Positions 26,630-35,626 are shown, counted from the stretch's first letter. The stretch: DNA of 64,000 nucleotides from Glycomyces fuscus (GCA_002529455.1 NYMS01000001.1:88018-152017); one strand, 5' to 3'. Numbers and translations are program-made. Notes: a model not told the origin generated them from the sequence alone.

Positions 26630-29600
26630 TCAGGGCGCGGCGGGCCAGGGGCGGGCGCCCCCGGTCAGGCGGGTGAAGGAGGACAGCAGGCGCAGTTCGT
26701 CGATGCTGCGCGGGGCGGTGGTGAGCAGGTCGGGTGAGAAGACCACCGCCGCGACCAGCTGGGCGCGGGACAGGGCCACGTTGAGGCGGTTGCGGTCCAG
26801 GACGAAGGCGGTGCCGCGGCTGGCCTCGGCGGCGTTGGAGGTGGTCATCGAGCAGATGACGGCGGCGGCCTCCTGGCCCTGGAACTTGTCGACGGTGCCC
26901 ACGCGCACCCCCTCCAGGGCGGGGGTGGTGCGGGCGGCCTGGGCCAGGGCGCGGCGCAGGGCGCGCACCTGGAGGTTGTAGGGGGCCACCACGAGGATGT
27001 CGTGGCCGGTCAGGGGGCGCGGGTGCGCGTCGGCGGCGTCGGTGACCTTGTCGGTGACCAGGTGGGCGGCCACCTCCACCACCGCCTGGACCTCCTCGGG
27101 GCTGTGGGTGGTGCGGCCCTGGTGGGGGGTGGGCAGGGTGTACACGCCCGGTTCCAGGGTGGCCAGGGTGCGCTGGGAGGTGGAGGGGTGGGCGTGCAGG
27201 CGGCCCTGGTAGGACAGGGCGGAGACGGTGGCGCACACGGCCGGGTGCATGCGGCGGGTCTGGTCCAGGAAGTAGCCGCGTGAGGGGTCGATGATCTGGC
27301 GTCCGGCCATGAGGTGTTGCAGGGCGGAGGCGTCGGCGCCCTCGCCGTGGGTGCCCTGGACGACCTGGGGCAGCTGTTGGGGGTCGCCCAGCAGGACGAG
27401 GTTGCGGGCGGCCGCGGAGACGGCGAGGGTGTCGGCCAGGGCGAACTGTCCTGCCTCGTCGATGATGAGCACGTCCAGGGGGTCGGCGACCATGGCGGCG
27501 TTGGACATGGCCCAGGCGGTGCCGCCGATGAGGACGGGGCGGCCCTGGGCGGTGTGCTTGGTGCGCCAGGTGGCCAGGGCCTGGGCGGTGGAGGGCTGTT
27601 CCCAGGGCAGGTCCTCGGCGGTGTCCTTGCCGCGGCCCTTGGCGCGTTTGGCGGCGGCCAGGTCCACCCCGGCCGCCTCGGCGGCGCGCAGGGCGGCGGT
27701 CATGACGTTCTCCACGGCCTTGTGGCTGGTGGAGCACACGCCCACGCTCTTGCCCTGGCGGGCCAGGTGGGTGATGAGCTGGGCGGCCAGGTAGGTCTTT
27801 CCGGCGCCGGGCGGGCCCTGCACGGCCAGGTAGGAGCCCTCCAGGTGGTCCACGGCGGCGATGGTGGCCTTGATGAGGTCGCCGTCGTGGTCGGCGGGGT
27901 CGGGTAGCGGGCCGGGGGCGGTCAGGCGCGGCGGGATGCGGCGCAGCACGTCCAGGCCGGGGTGGTGGGGCCAGGCGGGCAGGGTGTCCAGGGCGGTGCG
28001 GGCCACCGTCTCCAGTGCGCCGTCCTTGGGGGCGGGGTTGACCGGTGAGCCGGGCAGGACGGCGACGGGGGGCCGGGAGTAGGTGGCGTCGGGGTCGCAG
28101 GTCTCGGTGATGGTCAGGGTGTCGGCGTCGGCGTCGGTGACCTTGGCCTGGGTGGTGGTGGCGGCCTGTCCGGGGGCGCCGGGGTAGAGCAGGTGGACGT
28201 CCTGGCCGGAGGTGAAGGGGTGGGGGTGGGCGGTGTCCAGGCGCAGGGACAGTTCGCGGCGGGACTTGCGCTGGCGGCCGCTGGGTTCGATCCACTCCCC
28301 CGCGCGCACCTGCCAGGGCACGGCGCAGTCGGTGTCGGACTCCAGGTCGGTCAGGGGTGCGCTGGTGCGCCGGTAGTGCTCGCGCCAGGGGGGCAGGTTC
28401 TCGCGCTGGTAGTAGCCGACCAGGGCGGCCAGTTGGGCGCGGGTGTGGTGGTCGGGTTCGCGGTCCTGGGGCTGGGCGGGGACCTGGTCGAGCAGGGGTT
28501 CGGTGAGGGCGGCGTGGCGGGCGGCCTTCTCCTCGCGTTTGCGGGCGCGTTCGGCCTCGGCCTCGGTGAGTTCGAGCTGGACCAGGGGGCGGTCGGTGAT
28601 GCCCTGGTGGGTGCGGTGGTCCTCCAGCCAGTCGCGCAGGCGGGCGGTGGAGTGGCAGTCGTCGCGGTTGTAGGCGGCGATGTCGGCCAGGACCCGGGCG
28701 GCCCGGTCGGGGTCCTGGGCCCGGGTGGCGTCCAGGTAGGCGGCGTAGGCGTCGATGCTGGAGGTGGCGGTGGTGACGCCGCCGGAGCGGGCCGCGGGCA
28801 GGTAGAGGGGTTCGAGGTACTTGATGGAGTAGGAGCGCTGGGACACGCGCAGGCTCTTGCGTACGACGGTGTACAGGTCCACCAGGCGGTTCTCGCGCAG
28901 GAGCCGGTTGACCTCCTCCTCGCGGGTGGCGAACTCCGAGCTCAGGTGTTTGAGGCGGTCCACCTCGTAGGAGGCGTAGTGGTAGACGTGGGCGCCGGGG
29001 TCGGCGTCCACGCGTGCGGTGGCGAAGTCGACGAAGTCCTCCAGGGCCTTCTTCTCCTGGGCGCGGTCGTGGGCCCAGAAGGCGTGGAAGGTCTCGGTGC
29101 CGTGTTCGTCCTCGGTGGTGGCGCCGAAGAGGTATTCCAGGCCGCGTTCGCCCTCGCGGGAGTGGTAGGGGTAGCCCTCCATGTCGAAGAAGACGTCGCC
29201 GGGGCTGGGGGCGGGCAGGCTGGCCAGGCCGTCGGGGGCGAAGACCTCGGCGGTGACGGTGCCCTGGGGGTTGGCGGGGGTGCGGGTGTGGTCCTGGCGT
29301 ACTTGGAGGGCGGCCTGGGCGCGCAGTTGGTCGAAGGAGCGGCGGGGCAGGGTGGCGGGGCGCTGGTCGTCGCGGGCGCGGGCGAGGGCGTCGATGGTGC
29401 TCAGGCCGGCGTCGGTGAGTTTGGCGGCCTGGTCGGTGCGCAGTCCGGCGACCAGGGACAGGTGGCGGGCGGCGGTGCGTCCCGTCGAGCACCAGGTCTG
29501 GTAGCCGCAGCCCTCGCAGGCGGGGCGGGGCTGGCCCCAGGTGGGGGTGGGCAGGGCGGGTTCGCCGGCCAGGAGGGTGAGCAGGCGGGTGGTGACGGTG

Positions 29601-30226
29601 CTCAGGATGGGGGTGAAGTCGGCGGTGGGCAGGGTGTGGGTGTGGTTGTCACCGGTGAGCAGGTGCATGTGCTGGGGGGTGTGGCCGGTGGCGACGGTGA
29701 CGGCGTGGGCGTAGGCGGCGAGTTGGACGACGGCGCCGGGGCCGGGGCGGCGGGCGAGCTTGGTGTCCCAGGGTTCGTAGGTCCAGGGCGTGGGGGCGGG
29801 GGTGCGGGTGCGCCCCGTGGCGGGGTCCAGGTCGGAGCGGATGAGGAAGTCGGCGCGGCCGTGGAAGGCCACCGCCTGCCCGTCGGGTCCGGATTCGGTG
29901 AGGCGGTGGTGGAAGCTGCCCTGGTAGATGACGGGGACTCCGGCGGCCATGGCGTCGGCGGTGGCCCGGGCGGCCGCGGCCAGGGAGGCGTCCTGGGGTT
30001 CGGGGTCGGGCATGCGGGCGACCTCGACCAGGGCGCTGAGGCGTTCGAGTTCGGCCTGTTCGTGGGCCAGGCCGTGCTGGGCCACGAGCGGGTCGATGTC
30101 GGCGGGCGCGGGTGCGCCCTCGACGCGGGCGGCCAGGGCGGTCCTCAGGGCGCTGCGGTGGTCGCACTCCAGGGTGTCGACGAGGTCGGTGGGTGAGACG
30201 ACCCAGCCGGTGGTGGTGCGGAACAC
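26630..30226 (-). CDS. TM0106-type RecB-like nuclease fused to a superfamily 1 helicase
   Basis: 1,198-residue multidomain DNA-processing protein. N-terminal RecB/Cas4-like nuclease: HGRADFLI, YEPWDTKLAR (Asp154, Lys156) and VVQLAAYAHAV, with four cysteines (Cys21 in LECDHR and CEGCGYQTWC at 237-246) placed like an iron-sulfur staple. A DEDD/RNase H-like domain follows (FFDMEGYPY near 348; AYNRDDCHSTARL near 520). The C-terminal third is an SF1 helicase: QGPPGAGKT near 805, LIIDEAGQF, LLGDPQQLPQV, TVDKFQGQE and NVALSRAQ. GTG 30226 is preferred for its AGGAG 7 bases upstream. Cellular role unproven; repair or foreign-DNA processing is inferred. Confidence 0.92.
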   Translation of the reverse strand: MFRTTTGWVVSPTDLVDTLECDHRSALRTALAARVEGAPAPADIDPLVAQHGLAHEQAELERLSALVEVARMPDPEPQDASLAAAARATADAMAAGVPVIYQGSFHHRLTESGPDGQAVAFHGRADFLIRSDLDPATGRTRTPAPTPWTYEPWDTKLARRPGPGAVVQLAAYAHAVTVATGHTPQHMHLLTGDNHTHTLPTADFTPILSTVTTRLLTLLAGEPALPTPTWGQPRPACEGCGYQTWCSTGRTAARHLSLVAGLRTDQAAKLTDAGLSTIDALARARDDQRPATLPRRSFDQLRAQAALQVRQDHTRTPANPQGTVTAEVFAPDGLASLPAPSPGDVFFDMEGYPYHSREGERGLEYLFGATTEDEHGTETFHAFWAHDRAQEKKALEDFVDFATARVDADPGAHVYHYASYEVDRLKHLSSEFATREEEVNRLLRENRLVDLYTVVRKSLRVSQRSYSIKYLEPLYLPAARSGGVTTATSSIDAYAAYLDATRAQDPDRAARVLADIAAYNRDDCHSTARLRDWLEDHRTHQGITDRPLVQLELTEAEAERARKREEKAARHAALTEPLLDQVPAQPQDREPDHHTRAQLAALVGYYQRENLPPWREHYRRTSAPLTDLESDTDCAVPWQVRAGEWIEPSGRQRKSRRELSLRLDTAHPHPFTSGQDVHLLYPGAPGQAATTTQAKVTDADADTLTITETCDPDATYSRPPVAVLPGSPVNPAPKDGALETVARTALDTLPAWPHHPGLDVLRRIPPRLTAPGPLPDPADHDGDLIKATIAAVDHLEGSYLAVQGPPGAGKTYLAAQLITHLARQGKSVGVCSTSHKAVENVMTAALRAAEAAGVDLAAAKRAKGRGKDTAEDLPWEQPSTAQALATWRTKHTAQGRPVLIGGTAWAMSNAAMVADPLDVLIIDEAGQFALADTLAVSAAARNLVLLGDPQQLPQVVQGTHGEGADASALQHLMAGRQIIDPSRGYFLDQTRRMHPAVCATVSALSYQGRLHAHPSTSQRTLATLEPGVYTLPTPHQGRTTHSPEEVQAVVEVAAHLVTDKVTDAADAHPRPLTGHDILVVAPYNLQVRALRRALAQAARTTPALEGVRVGTVDKFQGQEAAAVICSMTTSNAAEASRGTAFVLDRNRLNVALSRAQLVAAVVFSPDLLTTAPRSIDELRLLSSFTRLTGGARPWPAAP

Positions 30227-30435
30227 GCCCCTGCTCCTCTGTGCGGTGTCGGTGGTGGGTGCTGGGGATTGTGCCACGAAGCGGTGACGTGTGGGGGCTC
30301 ACACGCGTGGTGGGTGTGGTGCCCGTGTGCTCGGTGCGTGCCGGGGCGGGGCGCACCGGAGCGGGTGCGGGGTGCGGGGTGCTCGCGGGGGTGGGCGCGG
30401 GGTGGCGGGTGCGCGGTGGGCTTGAATGGGTGCCC

Positions 30436-31197
30436 ATGAGCTCACTCGACCACCTCAGGGACCCGGAGCGCTATCCGCGTTCGGCGGGTTACGACCCGGC
30501 CTGGCTGCTCGGTCTCGACATGGGCCCCAACCCGTTGTGGCTGTTGGAGGACCTGGCCCGCGACCTGGACCTGCGCCCGGGGATGCGGGTGCTGGACCTG
30601 GGGTCGGGCAAGGGCGCCACGTCGGTGTTCTTGGCCCGCGAGTACGGGGTCAGTGTGGTGGCGGACTGGTGGGTCGAGGCCTGCGAGGCGGCGGCGGTGT
30701 TCGCCGAAGCCGGGGTGGGCGCTCAGGTGGAGGCGGTGCGCGCCGAGGCGCACCAGCTGCCGTTCGAACCGGAGAGCTTCGACGCCGTCGTCAGCGTCGA
30801 CGCGTTCGAGTACTTCGGGACCGCCGACACCTACCTGCCCTACCTGGTGCGGTTCCTCAGGCCGGGCGGTCAGCTGGGTGTGGCCACGCCCGCGATGACC
30901 CGTGAGGTCCGCGACCTGGGGGCGGTCCCCGACCACATCGGGCGGGTCGTGGGCTGGGAGGCGATCGCCTGGCACACCGCCGAGTGGTGGCGGTTCCTGT
31001 GGGAGGTCACCGGGCTGGTGAGGGTCACCAGCGCGCGTTTGCAGCAGGACGGGTGGCGGGACTGGCTGGTGTGGGAGCGGGCCTGCGCCGAGCACCTGCC
31101 CCGGGAGCGCGCGTCGCACCAGGCGGTGGTCGACATGCTCACCCAGGACCAGGGGCGGCTGCTCTCCTTCGCGCTGTTGAGCGCCCGCAGGCACTGA
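30436..31197 (+). CDS. SAM-dependent methyltransferase
   Basis: Class I methyltransferase, 253 residues. Motif I is VLDLGSGKGATSVFLA (about residues 53-68), motif II-like VVADWW, then SFDAVVSVDAFEYFG and LRPGGQLGVATPAM. The order fits Methyltransf_11/25 small-molecule methylases; LP.E.ESFD and the Trp-rich C-terminal half (WEAIAWHTAEWWRFLW) resemble actinobacterial proteins annotated only as methyltransferases. Substrate unknown. ATG 30436 was chosen; GTG 30430 two codons earlier is possible. It is divergent from the nuclease/helicase gene and ends in a converging hairpin. Confidence 0.9.
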   Translation: MSSLDHLRDPERYPRSAGYDPAWLLGLDMGPNPLWLLEDLARDLDLRPGMRVLDLGSGKGATSVFLAREYGVSVVADWWVEACEAAAVFAEAGVGAQVEAVRAEAHQLPFEPESFDAVVSVDAFEYFGTADTYLPYLVRFLRPGGQLGVATPAMTREVRDLGAVPDHIGRVVGWEAIAWHTAEWWRFLWEVTGLVRVTSARLQQDGWRDWLVWERACAEHLPRERASHQAVVDMLTQDQGRLLSFALLSARRH

Positions 31198-31229
31198 CGC
31201 CGCGACGGCCCCCTGGGGGCGTCGCGGCG
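31198..31229. terminator. Terminator between converging methyltransferase and RlpA-like genes
   Basis: CGCCGCGAC (31198-31206) pairs exactly with GTCGCGGCG (31221-31229), continued inward by GCCCC/GGGGC after one bulged G. It begins right after the stop at 31197. Confidence 0.8.
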
Positions 31230-31281
31230 CGCGCGGCGCACACGCGCGGGCGTCGCGGGGTGTGTCGGGCGGGCACGGGCC

Positions 31282-32001
31282 CTAGCCCACGACCTGCCAC
31301 TCGACCTGGCCCACGCCGGCTCCGGTGCCGATGATCTGGTCGAAGGCCGCGGTGGACAGGTCCAGGCAGCGTCCGTCGACGTAGGGGCCGCGGTCGTTGA
31401 TGCGCACGGTCACGGACTCACCGTTGCCGGGGTTGGTGACCTGGACCTGGGTGCCGAAGGGCAGGGTCTTGTGCGCGGCGGTCATGGCGTTGGGGTCGAA
31501 CGTCTCGCCGTTGGCGGTGGTGCGTCCGGCGAAGTCGGCGCCGTAGTAGGAGGCCTGGCAGGTGCCGCCCTGGCCGGTGGACTCGGTGTCCCCGCCGGTG
31601 TCGGCGGCGGGCTCCTCGGCCTCCTCGGTCTCCTCCTCCTCGGGTTCTTCGAGGATGTCGGAGGCGTCGGTGCTGGAGCGCTGGGTGGCGGAGGTGACGG
31701 CCTGCTCGGCGAGCTGCTGCTGCTCCTGTCCGGCGTTGGGCGTGGCGTCGTCGGCCACCAGGGGGTCGGGGTCGGCCTGGGGGATGCCGGCGGCGTTGGT
31801 GGCGCTGCCCGCGTCGGCGCCGGTGGCGATGACGGCCGCGGTGGCGGTGCCGCCCACCAGCAGTGCGGCCCCGGCGGCCGAGGCCAGGATGAGGGTGCGC
31901 TTGCGGCGGGAGCGCTTGGCGGCCACCCGGGGGCCGACGGGTGCGTCGGCGCGGGTGGTGTCTTCTTCGGCCGGCGGGGTCTGGGGCTGGTGTGTGCCCA
32001 C
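31282..32001 (-). CDS. RlpA-like double-psi beta-barrel cell-wall protein
   Basis: 239-residue membrane-anchored protein. A charged N-terminus and one membrane segment (TLILASAAGAALLVGGTATAA, about 36-56) are followed by an acidic linker (LEEPEEEETEEAEEP) and a C-terminal RlpA-like double-psi beta-barrel: CQASYYGADFAGRTTANG, HKTLPFGTQVQVTN, VRINDRGPYVDGRCLDLS and FDQIIGTGAGVG. RlpA proteins bind or cleave denuded peptidoglycan; the conserved Asp of NDRGPY is present. GTG 32001 follows GAAGGA. The upstream region holds two tandem GTAAC repeats. Confidence 0.9.
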   Translation of the reverse strand: MGTHQPQTPPAEEDTTRADAPVGPRVAAKRSRRKRTLILASAAGAALLVGGTATAAVIATGADAGSATNAAGIPQADPDPLVADDATPNAGQEQQQLAEQAVTSATQRSSTDASDILEEPEEEETEEAEEPAADTGGDTESTGQGGTCQASYYGADFAGRTTANGETFDPNAMTAAHKTLPFGTQVQVTNPGNGESVTVRINDRGPYVDGRCLDLSTAAFDQIIGTGAGVGQVEWQVVG

Positions 32002-32164
32002 GACGGATCGTCCTTCGAACGGGAACAGGGTGTGGTGGCGCGGGTGCTCCGGGGTGTGGTGCGCGGTCGCCGTGGCGGGTGCGCGGGTGGTGCGGCGCCC
32101 CGGGACGCGGGAGGGCGCGGCACCTGGAGCGGTTCGCGGGGTGGTGCGCGGGTTCTGGGCGCAG

Positions 32165-32190
32165 ATCCTAGGGGTAACGCGAGGGTAACG
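32165..32190 (-). promoter_or_regulatory. Possible promoter with tandem GTAAC repeats upstream of the RlpA-like gene
   Basis: Two copies of GGGTAACG (32172-32179 and 32183-32190) give GTAAC, 6 bases, GTAAC, an 11-base period on one DNA face. Immediately downstream in the minus direction is TAGGAT (32170-32165), a plausible -10. Tandem GTnAC repeats resemble sites of OmpR-family regulators such as MtrA; this assignment is inference. Confidence 0.45.
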
Positions 32191-32221
32191 GTACCGGAAA
32201 GGGAGGGTTTGTGGAACTTGT

Positions 32222-32235
32222 CACCCCTGGGGGTG
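32222..32235 (-). terminator. Short hairpin after the phosphatase gene
   Basis: CACCCC-TG-GGGGTG: a 6-base stem about 11 bases beyond the stop of the minus-strand phosphatase gene. Weak, and could be chance in GC-rich DNA. Confidence 0.3.
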
Positions 32236-32245
32236 GTGGTGTTGG

Positions 32246-33400
32246 TTACCCGGTGATGTGGGGTTCGGGCAGTTCGGGGCGCCGGGGCGGCACGCCGTCG
32301 GGGAAGAGCGTGGCGGCGGGGTCGGGTAGGTCCACGCCGCTGAGGAGGGCGACGGCGGTGGACAGGCTGGGGTTGTCCAGGTGTCCGCCCACGGTGCGGA
32401 TCATGGCGGCCAGGGTGGGCAGGACGGGGGCGCCCAGGGCGGTGACGGCGTAGCGGGTGGCCACGGCCGGGGTGCGGGAGGCGCCCGCCCAGCAGTGCAG
32501 CAGGACGCGTTTGCCCTCCGAGCGCAGGGCCGCGACCGCGGCGGCGGCCTCGTCCAGGGTGAAGTGCGTGTGGGAGTTGGCGCCCGCGCGGTCGTGCAGC
32601 CACACCCGTACCCAGTCGGGGTCGGCCAGGCGGGGTGCGTCGCTGGGGTGGGTGCGGCACAGGGAGACCGCGGCGTCCACGGTGTCGGGTCGGGCGCGCA
32701 GGTGGTCGAGGTTGCCCAGCAGCACGCCCGGGTCCAGGGGGTGGGGGACGGCGAAGGGCGGCAGGCGGCGGGGTTCGTCGACCAGGACGGGGTGCTCGGG
32801 CCACAGGGTGGGGTGGGGGCCGCGGGCGGTGGTCAGGGCTGTGGTGGTCAGGGCGTGGGGGTCGGTGGTCTCCGACAGGCGGCGCAGGGCGTGCAGGGGC
32901 ACGGCCGAGGCACCCCACAGGGCGGCGGCCAGGGTGCCGGTGTACAGGGCGGCGCGGTCCCCGGCGGCGGCGTAGGCCGACCAGACGGCGTCGACCAGGT
33001 GGGTGCAGGCGAAGGAGCCGCGGGCGGGGTCCTGGGCGGGGCGGCGGGTGCGCGTCAGGGCCCGCCAGGAGGCGCCCAGGGGGTCGTCGGCGGTGGTGTG
33101 CTCCAGGGCGGGGGCGCCGGGGGGAGGGGCGCCGGTGCGGGCGGCGGTGCGCAGCGCCTGGACCCAGGCGCGCTGGAGGGGGTCCTGTGGGGGGCGGGGC
33201 GGGTGGTCGGGTCCGGCCAGGTCGGTGAGCGCGGCGCGGACCAGGCGGGCGTGGGCGGTGTCGGGGCCGGTGGTGTGCGCGGTCAGGGAGGGGGAGGTGC
33301 CGACCAGGGCCGCGGCGACGGGGGCGCCGAACAGGGCTCCGACGGCCCGGTCGCTGGCGGGGTCGTGGAAGTCGAGCAGGGGGGCGGGTACTGCGGGCAT
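32246..33400 (-). CDS. Tyrosine/dual-specificity phosphatase with a degenerate ADP-ribosylglycohydrolase-like N-terminal half
   Basis: 384 residues. The C-terminal half is a cysteine phosphatase: LLHCWAGASRTPAVATRY carries the Cx5R loop (Cys303 to Arg309), and Asp270 in VWLHDRAG is a likely general acid. The N-terminal half resembles the ADP-ribosylglycohydrolase fold: DRAVGALFGAPVAAALV (17-33) matches the usual first helix, and AVWSAYAAAGDRAALYTGTLAAALWG (split at residue 147) matches the last metal-binding helix, but the Asp-rich metal ligands (DDT and DxDT) are absent, so this half is probably non-catalytic. ATG 33400 has GAGGA upstream. An intact ADP-ribosylglycohydrolase lies at 38746. 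Confidence 0.8.
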   Translation of the reverse strand: MPAVPAPLLDFHDPASDRAVGALFGAPVAAALVGTSPSLTAHTTGPDTAHARLVRAALTDLAGPDHPPRPPQDPLQRAWVQALRTAARTGAPPPGAPALEHTTADDPLGASWRALTRTRRPAQDPARGSFACTHLVDAVWSAYAAAGDRAALYTGTLAAALWGASAVPLHALRRLSETTDPHALTTTALTTARGPHPTLWPEHPVLVDEPRRLPPFAVPHPLDPGVLLGNLDHLRARPDTVDAAVSLCRTHPSDAPRLADPDWVRVWLHDRAGANSHTHFTLDEAAAAVAALRSEGKRVLLHCWAGASRTPAVATRYAVTALGAPVLPTLAAMIRTVGGHLDNPSLSTAVALLSGVDLPDPAATLFPDGVPPRRPELPEPHITG

Positions 33401-33681
33401 GGCCGTCCTCGTGGGCGGTGCGGACCGGGATGGGTAGAAACCCACGGGTGGTGTTCCCGGTTCGGCGGCCCCGCGCACCCGGCGGCCGGTTGTGGCCATG
33501 CCCGGGGGCGGGCGGGCGGCCGGTCCGGCCGGTGCCGTGGGGCGCGGGCGGTGGGCGGGGCGGTCCGGGCCCGTGGCCGGGCGTCCCCGGTTCCAGTCAA
33601 CCCGGTGCCGGGCGCACGCACCAGTCTCCGCCGCGGCCTGTGGACGGCTCCCCCGCGCCCCGCACGCGCCCCTCCCCCGGG

Positions 33682-34374
33682 TCAGACGGGCTGGGCGATG
33701 GCGGCCTGCCGGTAGCGGGCGGCCACGGCGTGGGCCAGGGCGGGGTCCGGGCACAGCGGGCGCGCCACCACGTCGGCGCCGGCCCCGGCGAGGCGGTCGT
33801 GGAAGAGCCCCGGGGCCAGCAGCCAGCTGGCCACGGCCACCCGCCGGTGCCCCCGCTCGCGCAGGAGGGCGACCCGTTCGGCGACGGTGGGGGTTCCGGT
33901 GGCGATGAACCCCGGCGCCACGGGGGTGCCCAGGCGCTGGGCCAGGCGTTGGGCGGCCTGCTCCAGTTCGGCGCCGGCGTGGGGGGCGGAGGTTCCGGCG
34001 CAGGCCAGCACGACGGCGTCGCCGGGCCGGTACCCGGCCTGGACCAGGCGGCGCACGGCGGTGTCCAGGACCGCGGGGTGTTCGCCCAGGGCGGGGGTGA
34101 TGACGGCGTCGGCGCGTCCGGCGAGGGCGAGCTGGTGGGGGATGTCGGTGCGCACGTGGTAGCCCGAGGCCAGGAACGCGGGCACGACCACCAGGGGGCC
34201 CGGGGTGGTGGCGGCGACCTCTCCGACGGTGGGCGCGAGCACGTCGGCGAAGGCCAGGCGGGTGGGTCGGCGCGTCACCTCGGACACGCGCAGGGCCAGG
34301 GAGTGGGCGACCGCGGTGCCGTTGGGGTCGCGGGTGCCGTGGACGGCCAGCAGCAGGGTGGGGTGTCGGTGCAT
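33682..34374 (-). CDS. Sirohydrochlorin chelatase, CbiX/SirB family
   Basis: Inserts iron into sirohydrochlorin, the last step of siroheme synthesis (or cobalt in related CbiX proteins). 230 residues, two tandem chelatase half-domains. The N-terminal metal/tetrapyrrole His is in LLAVHGTRDP and the second in ASGYHVRTDIP; both are family-conserved. It is 55 bases downstream of the NnaR-type gene on the same strand, in the nirBD operon, and siroheme is the cofactor of NirB, so iron chelation is the likely role. Confidence 0.92.
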   Translation of the reverse strand: MHRHPTLLLAVHGTRDPNGTAVAHSLALRVSEVTRRPTRLAFADVLAPTVGEVAATTPGPLVVVPAFLASGYHVRTDIPHQLALAGRADAVITPALGEHPAVLDTAVRRLVQAGYRPGDAVVLACAGTSAPHAGAELEQAAQRLAQRLGTPVAPGFIATGTPTVAERVALLRERGHRRVAVASWLLAPGLFHDRLAGAGADVVARPLCPDPALAHAVAARYRQAAIAQPV

Positions 34375-34429
34375 CGCGTGGCGCGGACGGGCCGGGGCCG
34401 GGGTCCGCTTCTTCCTTCCGCTGGTCGGG

Positions 34430-35626
34430 TCAGGGGGCGTGGCCGGGTGTGTCCAGGGCCAGCCGGTAGCCGCGTTTGACCACCGTCTGGATGATCCGGG
34501 AGTCGCCCAGCGCGGTGCGCAGCCGGGCCACGGCCGTCTCCACGGCGTGGGCGTCGGCGTCCTCGCCCAGGCAGGTGAGCAGGCGGGCGCGGTCCAGGAC
34601 CTGTCCGGGCCTGCGGGCCAGCTCGCGCAGCACGCGCATCAGGGTGGGCGAGAGGGTGCGGACGGTGCCGTCGACCAGGACGGCGTGGCCGCGCAGGCGC
34701 AGGCGGTGTCCGGCCACGGACAGGGTGGGAAAGCGCGCGGGCAGCTCCTCGGCGAGCGCGCGCACCTGGGCGCCGACGCGGGCGCGCTGGGGCCACACGG
34801 TGGGGATGTCGTGGGCCATGAGGGGGCGCGCGGTGACCGCTCCCACGCACATGGCCAGGACGTCGCCGCGCAGGGCCTGGACCAGGGCCGCCTGGTGGCC
34901 GGTGGTGTGGGCGCGCGCCAGCAGTCCCGCGGCGGCGGGGGCGCTGGTGAAGGTGACCGCGTCCACTCCCCCGCTGACGACGGCCTCGATGAGGCGGTCC
35001 AGGGGTGCGGTGTCCTCGGGCTGGGTCCAGCGGTAGACGGGGACCTCGACGACGTCGGCTCCGGCCAGGCGCAGCGCGGCGGTGAAGTCGGGCAGGGGTT
35101 CGCCGTGCAGCTGGATGGCCACGCGCAGCCCCTGCACGCCCTGGGCGAGCAGGTAGTCCAGGACCTCGGCGGAGGACTCCGAGGGCGGGGACCACTCCTC
35201 GGTGAGTCCGGCGGCGCGGATGGCGCCCTTGGCCTTGGGGCCGCGGGCCAGCAGGCGCGAGGTGCGCAGGCTCGCCAGGAGCGGGTCGACGGTGCCCCAG
35301 GTCTCGCAGGCCTCCACCCAGCCGCGGAAGCCGATGCCGGTGGTGGCCACGACGACGTCGGCGGGGCGGCGGGCGAGCTGGTCGGAGACCGCGGCCAGGC
35401 GCTGGTCGTCGCTGAGCGGCACGATGCGCAGGGCCGGGGCGGCCAGGACCTGGGCGCCCTTGCGGCGCAGCAGGGCACTGATCTCCTCGGCGCGGCGGGC
35501 GGCGGTGACGGCGACGGTGAACCCGGCCAGCGGTGCGGTGGTCGCGGGTTCGGGCGGGCGCCGGGCGGCCGGGGCCGCGGGTTCGGCGTCCGGTGGGGTG
35601 CTCACGGTGTCGCCGGGGGTGTTCAC
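34430..35626 (-). CDS. nnaR: NnaR-type regulator: uroporphyrinogen-III synthase domain fused to winged-helix DNA-binding domain
   Basis: 398 residues. Residues 32-270 form a HemD-like uroporphyrinogen-III synthase fold (VAVTAARRAEEISALLRR; DVVVATTGIGFRGW; VDAVTFTSAPAAAGLL); residues 300-398 are an OmpR-type winged helix (LSPTLMRVLRELARRPGQVL; AVARLRTALGDSRIIQTV; KRGYRLAL). This fusion is that of Streptomyces NnaR and mycobacterial orthologues, which activate nitrate/nitrite assimilation genes together with GlnR. GTG 35626 overlaps the nirD stop (GTGA), so the regulator is made with the nitrite reductase it should control. Enzymatic activity unproven. Confidence 0.9.
   Translation of the reverse strand: MNTPGDTVSTPPDAEPAAPAARRPPEPATTAPLAGFTVAVTAARRAEEISALLRRKGAQVLAAPALRIVPLSDDQRLAAVSDQLARRPADVVVATTGIGFRGWVEACETWGTVDPLLASLRTSRLLARGPKAKGAIRAAGLTEEWSPPSESSAEVLDYLLAQGVQGLRVAIQLHGEPLPDFTAALRLAGADVVEVPVYRWTQPEDTAPLDRLIEAVVSGGVDAVTFTSAPAAAGLLARAHTTGHQAALVQALRGDVLAMCVGAVTARPLMAHDIPTVWPQRARVGAQVRALAEELPARFPTLSVAGHRLRLRGHAVLVDGTVRTLSPTLMRVLRELARRPGQVLDRARLLTCLGEDADAHAVETAVARLRTALGDSRIIQTVVKRGYRLALDTPGHAP

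Noticed and set aside
28193..30196. A 667-codon plus-strand frame opposite the nuclease/helicase
   Set aside because: Gly/Val/Ala low-complexity shadow of the helicase gene.
32002..32245. A c-di-AMP (ydaO) riboswitch upstream of the RlpA-like gene, as often found in actinobacteria
   Set aside because: I could not find the conserved core segments of that riboswitch in the leader.
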